Shown piece after piece: positions 32,600-44,499 of a stretch of 64,000 bases of DNA. The translations under genes were made by a program, and so were the position numbers. Location of the stretch: the NCBI GenBank assembly GCA_021904315.1, contig CM038918.1, forward strand, positions 18,615,349-18,679,348. Reading direction: 5' to 3'. How positions within the stretch are numbered: the first letter of the stretch is position 1; the number at the start of each line of letters is the position of its first letter. A model generated the notes under the pieces. It saw only the letters and a program-made list of their open reading frames with translations, was not told where the DNA came from and ran no database searches. Origin of the DNA: Sphagnum magellanicum (Eukaryota; Streptophyta; Sphagnopsida; Sphagnales; Sphagnaceae).

Positions 32600-33215
32600 T
32601 TGCACCCACCCCAAGGAGCCTAGGCCCATGTCCAAGAAGGCTATGATTTTGATTGGATTTAGAGTAGCCCATGTTAATGTCTAAGAAACCTGAGCCCATA
32701 CTTAAGAAGTTTCGACCACTTTGATGTATATGTTTATAAAGTTTCGGCCTAAGTGTAGAGTGCTAAAATTGACATAACCTCTTACCAAGAAGCAATAAGC
32801 CTTTTGAGTTCAAGAGATTCATGGTTGCCCATCCTCCTATCCAAGAACCTGGGGACAATGTTTGAGCCTATGTTTAAAAAACCTAGGCCCATGTTCAAGA
32901 AGCTTGAGATGTCACCAAAAGGCTTGGGCAAACCCCTTCTCAATTAAAGAAGCTTAAGCCCACACCTAAGAAGCCTCAATTGCATTGACCCTATGTTAAA
33001 AAAACATGGACCTCACCAAAAAGATTTAGACAAGTCCATTCCCTATTCGAGAAGCCCAAGCCCATGCCAAGGAGGTAGGAATCACCTTGACCTTATGTCC
33101 AAAAAGACTAGACTTCACCATAAACACCCAAACAAGTTCATACTTAGTCCAAAAAACCCAAGCACATGCCCAAGTGGCCTAAACCATCTACATATGTTAT
33201 GAGAACCCAATGCCC
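32600..33215. repeat. Diverged tandem repeat, roughly 100-bp unit
   Basis: Recurring CCTAGGCCCATGTCCAAGAAG-like, GACCTCACCAAAAAG-like and CCCAAGCCCATGCCAAG-like segments. The clearest pair starts TTGACCCTATGTT and TTGACCTTATGTC, about 103 bp apart. Confidence 0.65.
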
Positions 33216-33299
33216 CAAAAAACAAAAAGGTCATGCATTGTCCAAAGGCTTTTGCTGAATGGGAAGCCTATACATAACCTAGGGGGAAAGAGCCCTATT

Positions 33300-34265
33300 T
33301 TCCCAATAGCAAAATGTAGCCTAGAAACTAACCAAGAAACCTATGGAAACGCATAGACAAAGGCCTAAGGAAAATACCCATGACGCCTATGAATAACACT
33401 AGGAACTTTCGTGTGAGCCTATTCAACCTATTGAAAAACCCATGCATCTTATGAAAAAGGTCTAGGGGACTTCTAAAATAGGCTAGGTACCCTAGGAGAA
33501 AACTCAACCAACCTATGAAAAAATCTAGGCATGTAAAGAAAAACCTAACCATTCTAGGAAAGAACTTAGGCAACCTATGGAAAAAGTTAATTAATCTTTG
33601 AAAAAGCCTAGGCACCCTAGGAAAGAGTCCAAATAATCTATGAAAATGCCTAAGCAACATGGGGAAGAGCCAAGGCAACCTAAAAAAAGCCTTAAAAAAC
33701 TAAGTAGAAGCCCAATCACCTTAGAAAAAAGTCTAAGCACCTTGTGAAAAACCCATAATAACTTGGAAAAAACTCAAACATGTTAAAAAACTTGATCAAC
33801 TTAGTAAATTTCCCAAAATGCCTATGAAAAAACATGGGCAACTTAGGAAAAACCCCAGGATGCATATGGAAAAGCATGGGCAACCAATGTACAAAAAATA
33901 CCGTGCAACTTATCAAAAAACCTAACTAGTTTAGGATAAAGCTTAGGCATCTTGGGGTACCAAGGAAAGAATACATGCAATCTACTCAAAAGATTTAAAT
34001 AGCCTAAGAAAAGCTTTGACATCCTAGGAGCTAGTCTAGGTTACTTATAAAAAGAACTAGGAAACTTCAAAAAGAGCCTAGGCAACTTATAAAAAAGCTT
34101 AAACAACCTACAAAAAAACCCCTTTAATTTAAAGCCTACACAAGGAAAAAAATGTATAGGTAGCCTAAGAAAAAGCCTTTGTGACTTAGTCCACTTAGGA
34201 AAAAACCCATGACCTAGGTTGGGAAAGCTAACACCAATGAACACATTACCTACCTCAGTTGTCTG
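33300..34265. repeat. Large degenerate minisatellite, about 27-bp unit
   Basis: About 35 diverged units of the type AACCTATGAAAAAGCCTAGGCA. Minus-strand open frames (33678-33328, 33916-33716, 34280-34041) are Phe/Leu/Arg-rich products of the repeat and not genes. Confidence 0.8.
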
Positions 34266-34289
34266 GTTTTTCGCCTTCAAGTTGAATGA

Positions 34290-35035
34290 ACCCCTAGCTC
34301 CATATAAATTATAGTTTTCATGTTTATCCCCCTACTATTTTTGCCTTTTTACATTGTAATAAGCTTTTACTTTTGAAAAAAGCTTTATATTTCATGGCTT
34401 AAATTTTTATTTCTTCATAAAACTTCTTTACTTGGGTGAAAGCATGAAAAAAAGAGTCAATCATGTCAGGGTTTAAGTCCTTTTCAAGGATTGCATTTTC
34501 CATGTGGTAGTTTTCTATTGGTTTATACTAATTATTTCACACAATTTTCAAACTAAATATCAAATTTAAGGCCAAATACAAGATATAATATGATAAAAAC
34601 TTAATTGTTTTGCATCAAACTTTACATTACAATCAAATCTATATCTTGATTTTGAATCATGATTATAAATTCAAAACTATAATAAGGTAAAATGATATTC
34701 AAGTATTAAAATTTAAAAAGGTATATGGTTTTTTTTGTGAATGTTTTGAACACATGGATCCCTTCTTATGGAATACATTAAAGTTCACAAAAAAATTGAA
34801 ATGATTTCGTGAACATTTGATAAAAGAAAAGGACTTTTAATATCAAAAAAACCACTTGTCCATATGCTTTTTTTGAATGCTTTAAACATATAAAAGGACT
34901 CTTGAAACATGGTGAATTTTCATGAAAATTTTGTACTTACAATTTTGAAAGTATAAAAAATTATTTTTAATATATATATATATATAATGTTCCCATGGTG
35001 ATTTTTCAATTTTTCAAAAAACAGTTTTAAAAGAT
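34290..35035. other. No gene seen
   Basis: AT-rich DNA with a short (TA)n run near 34972-34985. Confidence 0.35.
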
Positions 35036-35039
35036 TGTT

Positions 35040-35585
35040 CACACATTGCTTGGTTCATTTTTTCTTGTTTTTACTCACTTATTCGTAGGTTTTTTACCTT
35101 TTCACAAAACCTTTTTAATTTCTTGGTTAAAGCTTCACCTATTGGCAAAATTTGTACAATTTTTGACAAAACTTTTATTTCTTGGCAAAACTTTTTATTT
35201 CTTAATTAAACTTTTATCTATTGACAAATACTCTTTCTAACCCTCTACCTTTAAGCAAAACTTCTATGTCTTCATGGTTACACTTATAGCTCTTGACAAA
35301 ACCTTTCTATTTTATGACTAAACCTCTTGACAAAACCTTTTTATTTCATACCTATAAAACCTCTACCAATTGACAAAACTTTTCGATTTCATGGCTCAAT
35401 GTCTACCTCTTGACAAAACCTATTTCTTTCATGACTAAAATTTTATTTTCTGGGAATTTTTTTAAATTTCATAATTAAACCTTTACCTTTTGACAAAACC
35501 TTTTTTTATTTCATGTTTAAACCTTTGACTTTTGACAAAACATTTATATTCCATGAGTAATTTTTTATCTCTTGGGAACACCTTT
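35040..35585. repeat. Degenerate minisatellite, about 40-bp unit
   Basis: Repeated TTGACAAAACCTTTTTATTTC plus ATGACTAAACCTTTACCTC blocks, ten or more copies, ending abruptly at the GC-rich island. Confidence 0.8.
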
Positions 35586-36553
35586 ACTCTAAAACAAAAA
35601 GGGTACAAAAAGTAAATTTTTGGTGGTAAATTCTGGAGTTGAGTATGACAATTACTTGGGCAAGCCGTAAAATGATAAAAATTACTTGGCAACTGGTTGA
35701 CAGAAAAAATTTACTGACTCATCGAGCCGCCTCTGGCGGTTCGCACTGAGTCGTGCCCCGTGTGCCACCGGTGCTGTCCGCACCTCACGAGGCTCGTGCG
35801 AGTTCACTGTCTTTTGCGAGTTCGATCCCATTTGTAGCCGGGTTGACTGCTCCACCAAATCCTCCGCACTAAAAACAGAAAGAAAACTTGGTGGCCGAAT
35901 TCACGGCAGTTTCTTCGACCGACTAAATCTTCAGTACTGCTAAGTTACTCTGCGACATCGACGCAGATCCTGTCTGCAATTTGGAGAACTTCCACGTAGA
36001 GCGCTGGAAATTCGCATGAAGATGCATACAAAAATGCATGATGGTAATGGTAAAATTACCCGATACATGAGTTGTGGGCATCATGAGTTGAGAGACGTGG
36101 TTTCAGCCGTGGTTCCTCGCAACGACAACTTTTTTTTTGGTTTTTTTGGAGGTGTTTTGAAGGCGTGTAAAATTGTTGGGCGTTGTTGTTGCAGAAGTCG
36201 TTGTGTTCTTACAGTTTGAACGACCGGTACGTCGGAGATTGGCCTGTGTTGGGTCGGATCCGGGAAGTTTGACATCAGCTTGAATAGTTCGATTTCTTGC
36301 GTCGTCGATGTAATTTGTGGCCGTTTCCGCGCAGTTCTAAAAGCAGTGGCTACCATCTCATGAAGCGAGTAGCTCTGTGTGACCAATTTACATGCATCCG
36401 ATCTCGATGAATTTCGCGGCGATATTAGTACTGATGAGACGAGGCGTCAAAGCCCGTGGACTAGCAATTTACAGCAGTCGGAATTCGCTGTGCGGGAGTT
36501 GCACACCAGCGAGGAAAGTGCGAAGCCCTGTCGTCGGTTGTAGGACTAGCAAT

Positions 36554-36581
36554 GGAGGCAGATCTATATAACACTGCCTCC
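36554..36581 (+). promoter_or_regulatory. TATA box enclosed by a perfect 8-bp inverted repeat
   Basis: GGAGGCAG (36554-36561) and CTGCCTCC (36574-36581) are exact reverse complements, with TATATAA at 36565-36571 between them. Placed about 730 bp before the ORF at 37297, it could start a transcript with a leader intron. Confidence 0.5.
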
Positions 36582-37296
36582 GCTTCGATAATACTTATCA
36601 GTTTCTTGTCCATTGACGCCTCGCAGTCAAAACAGATCAAGATCTTCAAATTTCCCAAATAAAGTTCGTATTATTTCAAGCTGCTGGTCTTCTGACATTA
36701 GACAACATTAGAGGCGGCTTTTAGTTCAGGCGCCCAACTAAGATCTGACTTTTGCAGCTAGTCGATCATCGATTCGGGGTGCAGGTGCCCAGCACTGCGC
36801 CCGACTGCTCTTGCCTTCGATAAAACCGATTCAGGTAACAACATGCGCATGCTTCTACATTTGCAAATCAGGCTGATTCTTTTGAACTTGTCCGCCCTAT
36901 AAGCATGTTATATGTATCTGCCGTGGTCCGGTCTCATGAGATTTCACCCTTTCTCTTTTTTTTCTTTTTTTTCCCAGCTCGGATCTTGTCACGTGCCTGC
37001 TGATCTTCCGCGACATTTTATAACAGCATTATTCAAGTAGAATGCAGGCAATTAATCTGTTCCAGACTCCGATGATTGAATCCTAGACCTGCTGCAAGTG
37101 TCGCTTCCGTAGATCGATATCTAACATGCTTTTTGTTTGGTTTCTTGAATGCCAGCTGCAGCTTCTTTCATACAGAGTTGATTCAACAGAGTTTTCAAAC
37201 TTCTTCCAAGACAGCGGTGACTAGCGCCGACATTTTCAAATCCCGGGCATCAGCGCCCAAGTTATACTAGGATTCTTGCTTGCGTTTACCGCGACC

Positions 37297-37677
37297 ATGG
37301 CACGAGGTAGCATGTCAATCTACAACAGTAGTGGTACTACTGATCTGATCGGCCCTTACACCCACGGCGATGGTGGACCTTCGCCACCTCCTCGGCCTCC
37401 AGCTACACGGGACATGACCCAACTCATGCATTCTGCAGGAACAGGTCCGAAGAAGGTGGCAGCAAGTGGACTAAGCGCTGTAGTGGGGATGGCGATGGAC
37501 GTGGGAGCAAGTGTAGGAAGCACTGTGATGGGGATGGAGATGGAGGTGGCAGCAAGTGGGGTAAGCGCTGTAATGGGGATGGTGATGGAGGTGGCAGCAA
37601 GAGGACGAAGCTCTGTAATGGGGATGGCGACGGAGGTGGCAGCAAGTGGACTATTTAAAGCACCCTGGGAAATCTGA
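37297..37677 (+). CDS. Unknown 126-residue protein with 15-residue repeats
   Basis: I do not recognise this protein. The ATG sits in a strong plant/Kozak context (GCGACCATGG) and the frame runs to a TGA at 37677. The N-terminal half is MARGSMSIYNSSGTTDLIG, a Pro-rich stretch (GGPSPPPRPPATRD) and a TQLMHSAGTGPKK linker. The C-terminal half is four tandem 15-residue units of the type VAASG.SAVMGM.ME, encoded by 45-bp DNA repeats, then VAASGLFKAPWEI. The repeats are Ala/Gly/Met/Val-rich and lack charged pairs, so a membrane-associated or amphipathic helical array is possible. The opposite strand is also open through the repeats (LLPPPSPSPLQ units, extensin-like), so the coding strand is not certain. 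The start context, full-length frame and promoter-like sequence upstream favour plus. Confidence 0.45.
   Translation: MARGSMSIYNSSGTTDLIGPYTHGDGGPSPPPRPPATRDMTQLMHSAGTGPKKVAASGLSAVVGMAMDVGASVGSTVMGMEMEVAASGVSAVMGMVMEVAARGRSSVMGMATEVAASGLFKAPWEI
37456..37653. repeat. 45-bp in-frame tandem repeat, four and a half units
   Basis: Units start GTGGCAGCAAG or GTGGGAGCAAG at 37456, 37501, 37546, 37591 and 37636. Because the unit is a multiple of three it keeps frames open on both strands. Confidence 0.9.
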
Positions 37678-37699
37678 TCTCTGAAATTGTTTTAGAAAG

Positions 37700-40165
37700 T
37701 AATTCACTGCTGGCCCAGGATAATCATGAGATCCATTGACCACAAAAAAATTGGTTCTGGGATTCAGCCCAGCTTAATTAATTAAATTTACAAGCTAAAA
37801 TTCAACCATTTTATTAGTTAGGTCTTCACCCGTACTGTTACATCAGGTTATAGACCTGTATGTCTGCTCTTTCTTTTTCCAGGATATGAATATGCATTTT
37901 AATTGCCCGATATGAAGAGAATCATATCCAAAAAAATTCAATATAAATTGACCACGTACATATTTTCAGTTTATTTCAACTACTAACATCATACATACAT
38001 GCATATCCTTGTTATAGGCAAGTGCATATTGTTCTTATCCACTGACAGGAGTTCAAAGGTTCCCGGATATGTATGTCCCCTGTTGCCTTCTGAGAGAGCA
38101 GTCAGAAGTCATGGTGGCGATTGATTACTGTCTCAACCAAAAGAATCTTTAAAGAGGAATGGAATTTGAAAAGCATGGAAAAACATCACAACAAGCCCCT
38201 ATATCCAGAGGTGGGGGAGTTAGAAGGAAAATCCCCAAAGTCAAATATGAACCCCCGTCCAACTGTTTGTTTTATTTATATTTTTTGGGTTTCTTCAATT
38301 CTGTGATGTGGCCAAAGTGGTGATCATCCATAAGAAGATTTAGCCAAATTTGGCTATAAACTAGATATGAAAGTGAAATCACTTTTATCACTCCATAGGA
38401 CCATAACATGGCTGTATCTGTTGGAAACTATTATAGAAACATGGCCAATTTGGGTCTGGTTTTGGTAAAAATGCTTCTGAAAAAACTGTTGCTAATTAAT
38501 GTGAGATCTTTCTTAGGACGCAAAATCATAAAACTGAAGAGAAAACCTCGTACACAAGTGCAAACCAAATTTCTGGAGTCAAAACTTGGCAAGTATTTGC
38601 CACAAAAAAGCCCTGCCCCCAACATCATCTAAGGTTATAAAAAAGTATATGACACACATTCAAAACGAGGAAGCTATCAAGGCAGCCCTAGCCTGGTAAT
38701 CAGTCCCATAATTTGTCCAGTGTGAGGGGTCACGACAATGTCGACATTTGGGTTGGAGGAAATTAACTACCTATGCAAGTAGGTATCACAAGTACTGAAT
38801 GCAAGTGGTTCCAACGTAGGTCAGTAAGAAGGAAAGCCAATTGGTGACTACTAGGAGGTAGATGCCAGTGTTGCCTGGTTATTTCTTTTTTAATAATGCT
38901 GAGTTGGTTACTTTATTTTATTATTTTGAGATTACATATGTTATCAATATCAATATCAATCTTTTTTGGTTGCCAGGTAAATTATCAGATAACCATTTGA
39001 TAAGCGGCTATTATCTTGTTGATTATGGGCCAGTTATAAGATTTTTTAAATTAAAATTATTATTATTATCATCTTAACTTTGTGTACTAGTGTCTAAAGA
39101 TTGACAACCTAACTAGATGATAATGTGGTGATCCAGGTAGATTATTTGAGTTTTGAAATTTGAATACCCAACATATCAATTTAATTGGGAATATAAAAAA
39201 ATCATAACCTACTACTGGGTGCCGATTCAAACTGGCCAAGTTTTGAAGATTACCAAGCTATGAAGTTTACTATTGTGCATTTGAAATGCACATTAGGGAA
39301 GAGGTTGGTCAGTTGGCTTCACAAAAGATTTGTCATGTTTCACAAAGATTTTGTGAAGCATGACCATCCAACCAAATTCAACTGAAAAGCTGCTGCTGAA
39401 TGGAAAAGCTCTCCAGCACCATGGACTGTAGTAGATTGTGTACATTAGCAGCTGGACATCTTGAAATTGTTGTCTCGAGAACGGGGATCAGCTACTGACA
39501 ATCTTGCGCCTGCAGCAGGGACAATAGCAGTCCGCCAAGTGATGATGCTGTCTGTACCGATTCACCCCAGAAGTCCTGTGTTGTATATACAGTATTGTGC
39601 ACCAATGAGTGCAAGAGGACAGAGAGAATGAAATCTGCCGTTGAGAGTTTTTCACAGGACTGTCTGAAGTCTGTGGATACGCTTATCCTCATTCTTATTC
39701 CTTATTCTTCATACTCTGTGAGGACAGTACCCTAGGCTGGTGGTGGTAAGGGTTGAGGACACGGTTTGTTTTTTAAATTTTGTCAAGTAAGTGGACTGGC
39801 AATCAATCATCCACAAGAGGAATGAGTCAAATTTAGTTACAGGTCAGACAGTTAAATAGAACCTTTTAAGAATGCTGCCTAATTCTGGTGACCGATAGTC
39901 ACTCATTTGTCTAAATGGCTCCATGTGACCTTTTTTTCCCCCCCAAATATGGTGACTTTTGCTTCTTTTTTTCCCCCAAAACAGTTCTTGTATAATTTTG
40001 CCACAATAAAGACACTGGTTGAGGCTGTCACCAGAGTGATCTATACCAAAAACAAAACAAATGAATGAACTGTTTTAAAAGCAATGCCTGATGAGCTAAA
40101 GTGCCTCTCTCATGTCAATTGGAATTTGGAGCTGTGTCATGAAAGGCCAGGTCCATGGAGGCTTT
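37700..40165. other. No supported gene
   Basis: Intergenic DNA. The ORFs at 38121-38306, 38408-38632 and 39492-39692 have no domain or supporting splice structure. Confidence 0.35.
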
Positions 40166-40169
40166 CGTT

Positions 40170-40400
40170 CAGTGTTGGGTGGGTACCTGCTTTGGTAGAT
40201 ATTGCAAGAAATGAACTGGGTCTCATCTGCAGAACTGAAACTAGAACCAGAATCAGATCTTTTAAAAAAGAACTGAACCATTTATGTGCGGAATATGAAC
40301 TAAACTCGAGAAAGAAGACTTTATTTTTAAAGTTTGTTTTTGGATTTCTTGAAGTAGCCAGGGGACATTTAGCAGGAGGGAGTGTGTAATATGGCTACTC
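40170..40400 (+). mobile_element. Single hAT-type terminus and adjoining sequence
   Basis: CAGTGTTGGGTGGGTACC at 40170 matches the termini of the hAT elements at 15865 and 59699, and is followed by the same kind of AACTGAAACTAGAACCAG-like sequence. No matching right end with the expected 8-bp duplication (CTTTCGTT) was found, so the right boundary shown is arbitrary. Confidence 0.4.
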
Positions 40401-41929
40401 CAGCCATTGTTTTAATTAAACAATTGGCTACCACCTTTTTTTTGGTTATGTATTTGGTTACCATTTTTCTTCAAGGGTTAGAGTTTGGCTACTGTGTATT
40501 TTTATTGAGTAGGCAATGTGACAAATCAAAACATTTCAAAACTCTGAAACTGAGCAAAAAGGTCTGTCTAAAGTTCAAAAGCACTATTTGGGGTAGTTGA
40601 ACCCCAGTCTCAAACTTAAGACTTTTCCCAATGCAAAGTAGTGTCCCTACAGATAGCCCGACACAACCCACAAGAACCAAGTTCCAACCATGAATGATAC
40701 AAGCAGCAAATAAAATACAAGAACTTAGAAAATCAAGAAAAAAACCCCAAAGTTCAAACCCTGCTTTGAATTCATACCACACTCTTTGTTAACCATCAAA
40801 CCTACAAGCAACTAATAAAAATTCAATGATCCTCAAAAACTTACAAATAGGTCAGAATTTAAAGGGAAAAAAAAGTTAGTTTCAAAATTCATATTATGAA
40901 TTGTGCACAATGAAAAAGGAAAGTTGCCCCAACAAAGGGGACTTGGAATAAAACCTAATTGCCACTAATAATGAAATTCTTGCTTTCAAGAATCAATAGA
41001 ATATCAGGTTTTTATGTTACCCCACAAGGTAATGGCCTTTTCAAATGGGAAGTCCTCAAGTTTGTAAAATTGTTGCGCTTAAAACCGAGTGCAGAGATCC
41101 AAATGGCACTACAAGTGATTACTTAGCTTGTTTTTTATGAAAGCCACTATTGAAAAATACCATTCATCTTCAACAAGCCCCAAGACCTGAACACATGCTA
41201 ACTAAACCAACTTAATGAATTTTGAAATTTTGATTTTGAAGATGGGAAAAGAAGTAATCTTTGCCCACAATCAATTGACCGGGTTTTTTCCCAACACCTC
41301 TTTCAACATCGACTCATTGTTTGTAGCCATGGTCATCTTAAAAAATGAAGACTGCAAATCCATCGTATGGATCAAGCAAAGCATCCATCCACATCCCATC
41401 CTTTCCCACTTTTCGTTTGTTGTAATAAGCAACCTTGATCACAATCAAACACTAGTGGAAATCATTCTTGTCATTCTGCAAGTTTCAGATAGGTCGCACC
41501 TAATGTTGACATAAGTTCATGATTTGGAAATCTAACATCCAATTCTTGGACTAAAGCTCAAGTAGAATTTTCATACCTTGATTTCACATGAGCCATGACT
41601 AAAGGGAAGTTTAACTTCAACACAAGTTTTAAAGCATTTGTCGCAAGACAATGTTAGTTCATAGAAAACTTGGCACAACAAACTCAATGATAAAAAATCA
41701 GCCTCTTGATCGTTGAAATCTTTGCACCAACTCATCTAATGAATGATTCAAGAGCTTTGAATTCAGCAAAAGTAAGATCATTAAACTTAATATATAGATT
41801 TAAGTAAAGGTGATAAAGGTCAAGGTAACACACTTTCACCGTGTCAATAAAAACACATACAAACACATCATGGGACTAGGCTCGCTTGATGAAGGTATGC
41901 ATGGAATCTAAAAGCAACAAAATTTCATG

Positions 41930-42700
41930 TAGGGTAGATGCAAGCTATGGTGGTTCACTTTTGTGACAAAACAATGTTTTTTCCTTAGGTACCCTTTATT
42001 CAAATGCTTGTGGTGATTAATATATCCTTAGATCAACTAGTTGGGATTGGATTTAAACTAACAACTTCATTAAAAAAAGAATTTTGTGGTTATTTATTGA
42101 TAAAAAATTCATTTGTTAATAGTAATAGACTTTTGAAGTTAAAAAATATGGATTGGTTGTCTAACTAAAACATCACAAAATGGAAAAGTTTATATTGATT
42201 CACATTCCAAACTTATTATTGGGACTCAATATATAATGTAATATAAGATGATAAACTCATATGAAGAATCTTTTCTTTGAAAACCTTAACTATTAAATAG
42301 TTAGGGACTTTTGAATGGTTAAAATTTGACCATATTTTCATAAGTCCATATGAGTTGCAATTTTTTTTTGTTTTTCAATTTTTTGTCCCAAAAGCATATT
42401 ATTTTTAAATTTTATATGGGGCATTATACCTTTGGACTTTTTGGGTTTTTCTTTTACGACTTTCAAATCAAAAAATGACATCAACTACATTAAATACCAA
42501 TTTTCACATAGATTTGGAAAGGTTTGTAAATGATTGAACATGTATTATTCAAATATTATAATATTAATATTTTTAAAAGTAACAACCATGTCCATTTGAA
42601 TCATTTTAAGGAATCTTGTATGGACTTATGAGGAGTGTATTTTCTGCCATTTTTGAGCCATTATACTATGCATTTCACCCTGTAACCCTATATTCAATTC
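41930..42700. other. Sequence interrupting the hAT transposase
   Basis: About 770 bp of AT-rich DNA lies between NLLCDLE and LDSMHTFIK, which should be only about 15 residues apart. No clear terminal repeats or target duplication seen, so the inserted element is unidentified. Confidence 0.5.
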
Positions 42701-43849
42701 CAAGTCACAAAGTAAGTTCAGATTTTCAACAATACTATTGTTCCTAATGCATCATCATGCATCTTTACCATTAATGGTCGATATTATTCCATGACACATT
42801 TCATGGGAAATAACATATTTATCCATTTCATCTTCACATTCCTAAACAACTTGTTCCCTTTTTCTATGAGCACACCACATAACTTTTGGAATTCAAGGAA
42901 TTTTTTAAATGAATGAAAGAAAAAAACATAGATAGCTTGTAGTAGCACTTCCAACCAAGCCACCAAATTAAGTTTTGACAACACCAACATGACCAAATTC
43001 GTTTGTTGAACAAAACAATGAATTTCAATCATGAATGGAACAACCATTTTTTTCATTTTAGTAGTCACACCAATTATGGCATCTTGGAAAATGCTATTGT
43101 CGTCACAACCCATAGAAATGAGTTTTGACCCCAAATCCTTAGCACTCGCATCTACAAAGGAATCCAAGAATTGCAATAGTAGCTAAATGACATTATCAAC
43201 CATCCCCTACACATCAACTTTTTGCACACAAACTAAAAGAAGGATTCGATTCCACCCTTAAACTACATCAAGGTGCAAAGAAATCCAAGAGGCATTGTCA
43301 ATTGTTATGACTTCATTTACACTCACAGAAAACAAATTAGCGACATTAACAACATGGTGGGTGGATTATAACAAAACTTGGTTCATCAACTTAATAACAC
43401 CCCAACTTGTAAAATCTAACCAATATTTTTTGGGAGTGTGTTTCACTTTAAATAGGTTCAAAATATTTTTCAAACCTTCAAAGTTTGTCATAGTTCAACC
43501 TTTAAGTTGTCACGGGCATGAAAATAACCAAGATTACAAGATTTTCCAACCAAAACAAAAACAAAGCAAGTTTAGTTTTAAATCCAAATCGTGAAGCAAA
43601 ACAAATAAAAACATGACAATCAAAAAATAAAAATCCAACAAGAGTTATTGCAAAGAAAAAAAAAAAAAAAAACAAGGTTATGATAAGAAACAAATCAAAA
43701 ATTGGTGTTGAACAAACTAAAGGTAGTGCAAAATTCTACCTCTATTTATACCCCTTGGGCACCTAGTTCAAAGAAGCTTCTCAAAAAGCTTTCAATTTAC
43801 ATGTGGCCCATGTTCATCCATATGCACCCATGTGTGAATTATGAATGAA

Positions 43850-44045
43850 TTAAATTTCAACTGAAGATGAATTAAAACTCAACTAAAAGTGAATTTAAAT
43901 TTAACTAAAAATGAATTGAGAATTAACTAGAAAAATGAACTGAAAGTGAACTAAAAGTGAACTACGAATTAATTAAAAATGAATTACAAGTTAATTAAAA
44001 GTGAACTAAAACTTAAATGGGAATTAATTAAGAGTGAACTTAAAC
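43850..44045. repeat. Minisatellite, about 22-bp unit
   Basis: Eight or more variants of GAATTAAAACTCAACTAAAAGT. Confidence 0.8.
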
Positions 44046-44499
44046 AAAATAAATAATTAAATACAAGTTTATTACAAGTCATGAATGAAAGTTCAAATGA
44101 TTGAACTCCATGGTATTAACATTCGTGACATTCAAATGATTGGATTCCATAGTATTGGCATCCATGACATGGATAACAAATGAAAGACAATAGCAAATTG
44201 GACAAATTTTTATTTCTAGTTCTAAGGAACCTTCATAATAACAAGATCAAAAATTGAAAGACAATCCTTGGTAATGTATTTTTTTTCATTTCATGCATGC
44301 TAGCTTTTAAGATTGAAATAAAAAAACCTAACTACTACTCATGGCTTTAGGACCTTGGCTTTGTGCAAGCCTACTAACATGCTTAAGCAAATTATCAAGT
44401 TTAACATGAGCAAATTTTCCTTCCCTTCAACATTTGTGCAAATTGCACACTGAACCTAATGTAAGTTACTTGTTTCATCTACTATTGATTCTACCAAGG

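Larger units (their letters stand above)
35700..37700. other. GC-rich, CpG-containing island
   Basis: Base composition changes sharply here: many CG dinucleotides and near-balanced GC, against strongly AT-rich neighbours. The island contains a TATA box in an inverted repeat (36554-36581), possible splice signals (CAG|GTAACA at about 36834 and a T-rich tract ending CCCAG at about 36977) and the ORF at 37297-37677. A host gene with promoter and leader intron is the simplest reading. Confidence 0.6.
41050..44480 (-). pseudogene. hAT-like transposase remnant
   Basis: Minus-strand remnant of a hAT-superfamily transposase of the DUF4371/zinc-finger type. Pieces in order: about 44450-44330, near the N-terminus (KLDNLLKHVSRLAQSQGPK); 43480-43190 (NEVITIDNASWISLH); 43176-42784, the best preserved (GVTTKMKKMVVPFMIEIHC, LVMLVLSKLNLVAWLEVLLQ, HSFKKFLEFQKL, KGNKLFRNVKMKWINMLFP); 42780-42705 (YRPLMVKMHDDA, NLLCDLE); 41920-41750 (LDSMHTFIKRA.SHDVFVCV); and about 41590-41500 (RFPNHELMSTLGATYL). 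Stops and frameshifts are frequent. The frame is broken by foreign DNA at 41930-42700 and by a tandem array at 43850-44045. Catalysis (DDE) and target joining are long lost. It could be a relative of the source that moved the CAGTGTTGG elements in this window, but no termini link them. Confidence 0.75.

Noticed and set aside
33328-34280. Phe/Leu/Arg-rich minus-strand ORFs resembling a repeat protein
   Set aside because: They follow exactly from the 27-bp tandem array, with no start context and frequent frame changes.
35700-35870. T-loop-like AGTTCGATCCC suggesting a tRNA
   Set aside because: No matching anticodon or acceptor stems upstream.
36081-36356. Minus-strand ORF of 91 codons with a basic PPKKPKKK tail
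   Set aside because: It lies in the GC island, where chance ORFs are longer. No domain or splice support; it lies upstream of the plus-strand TATA signal. Kept as a remote possibility only.
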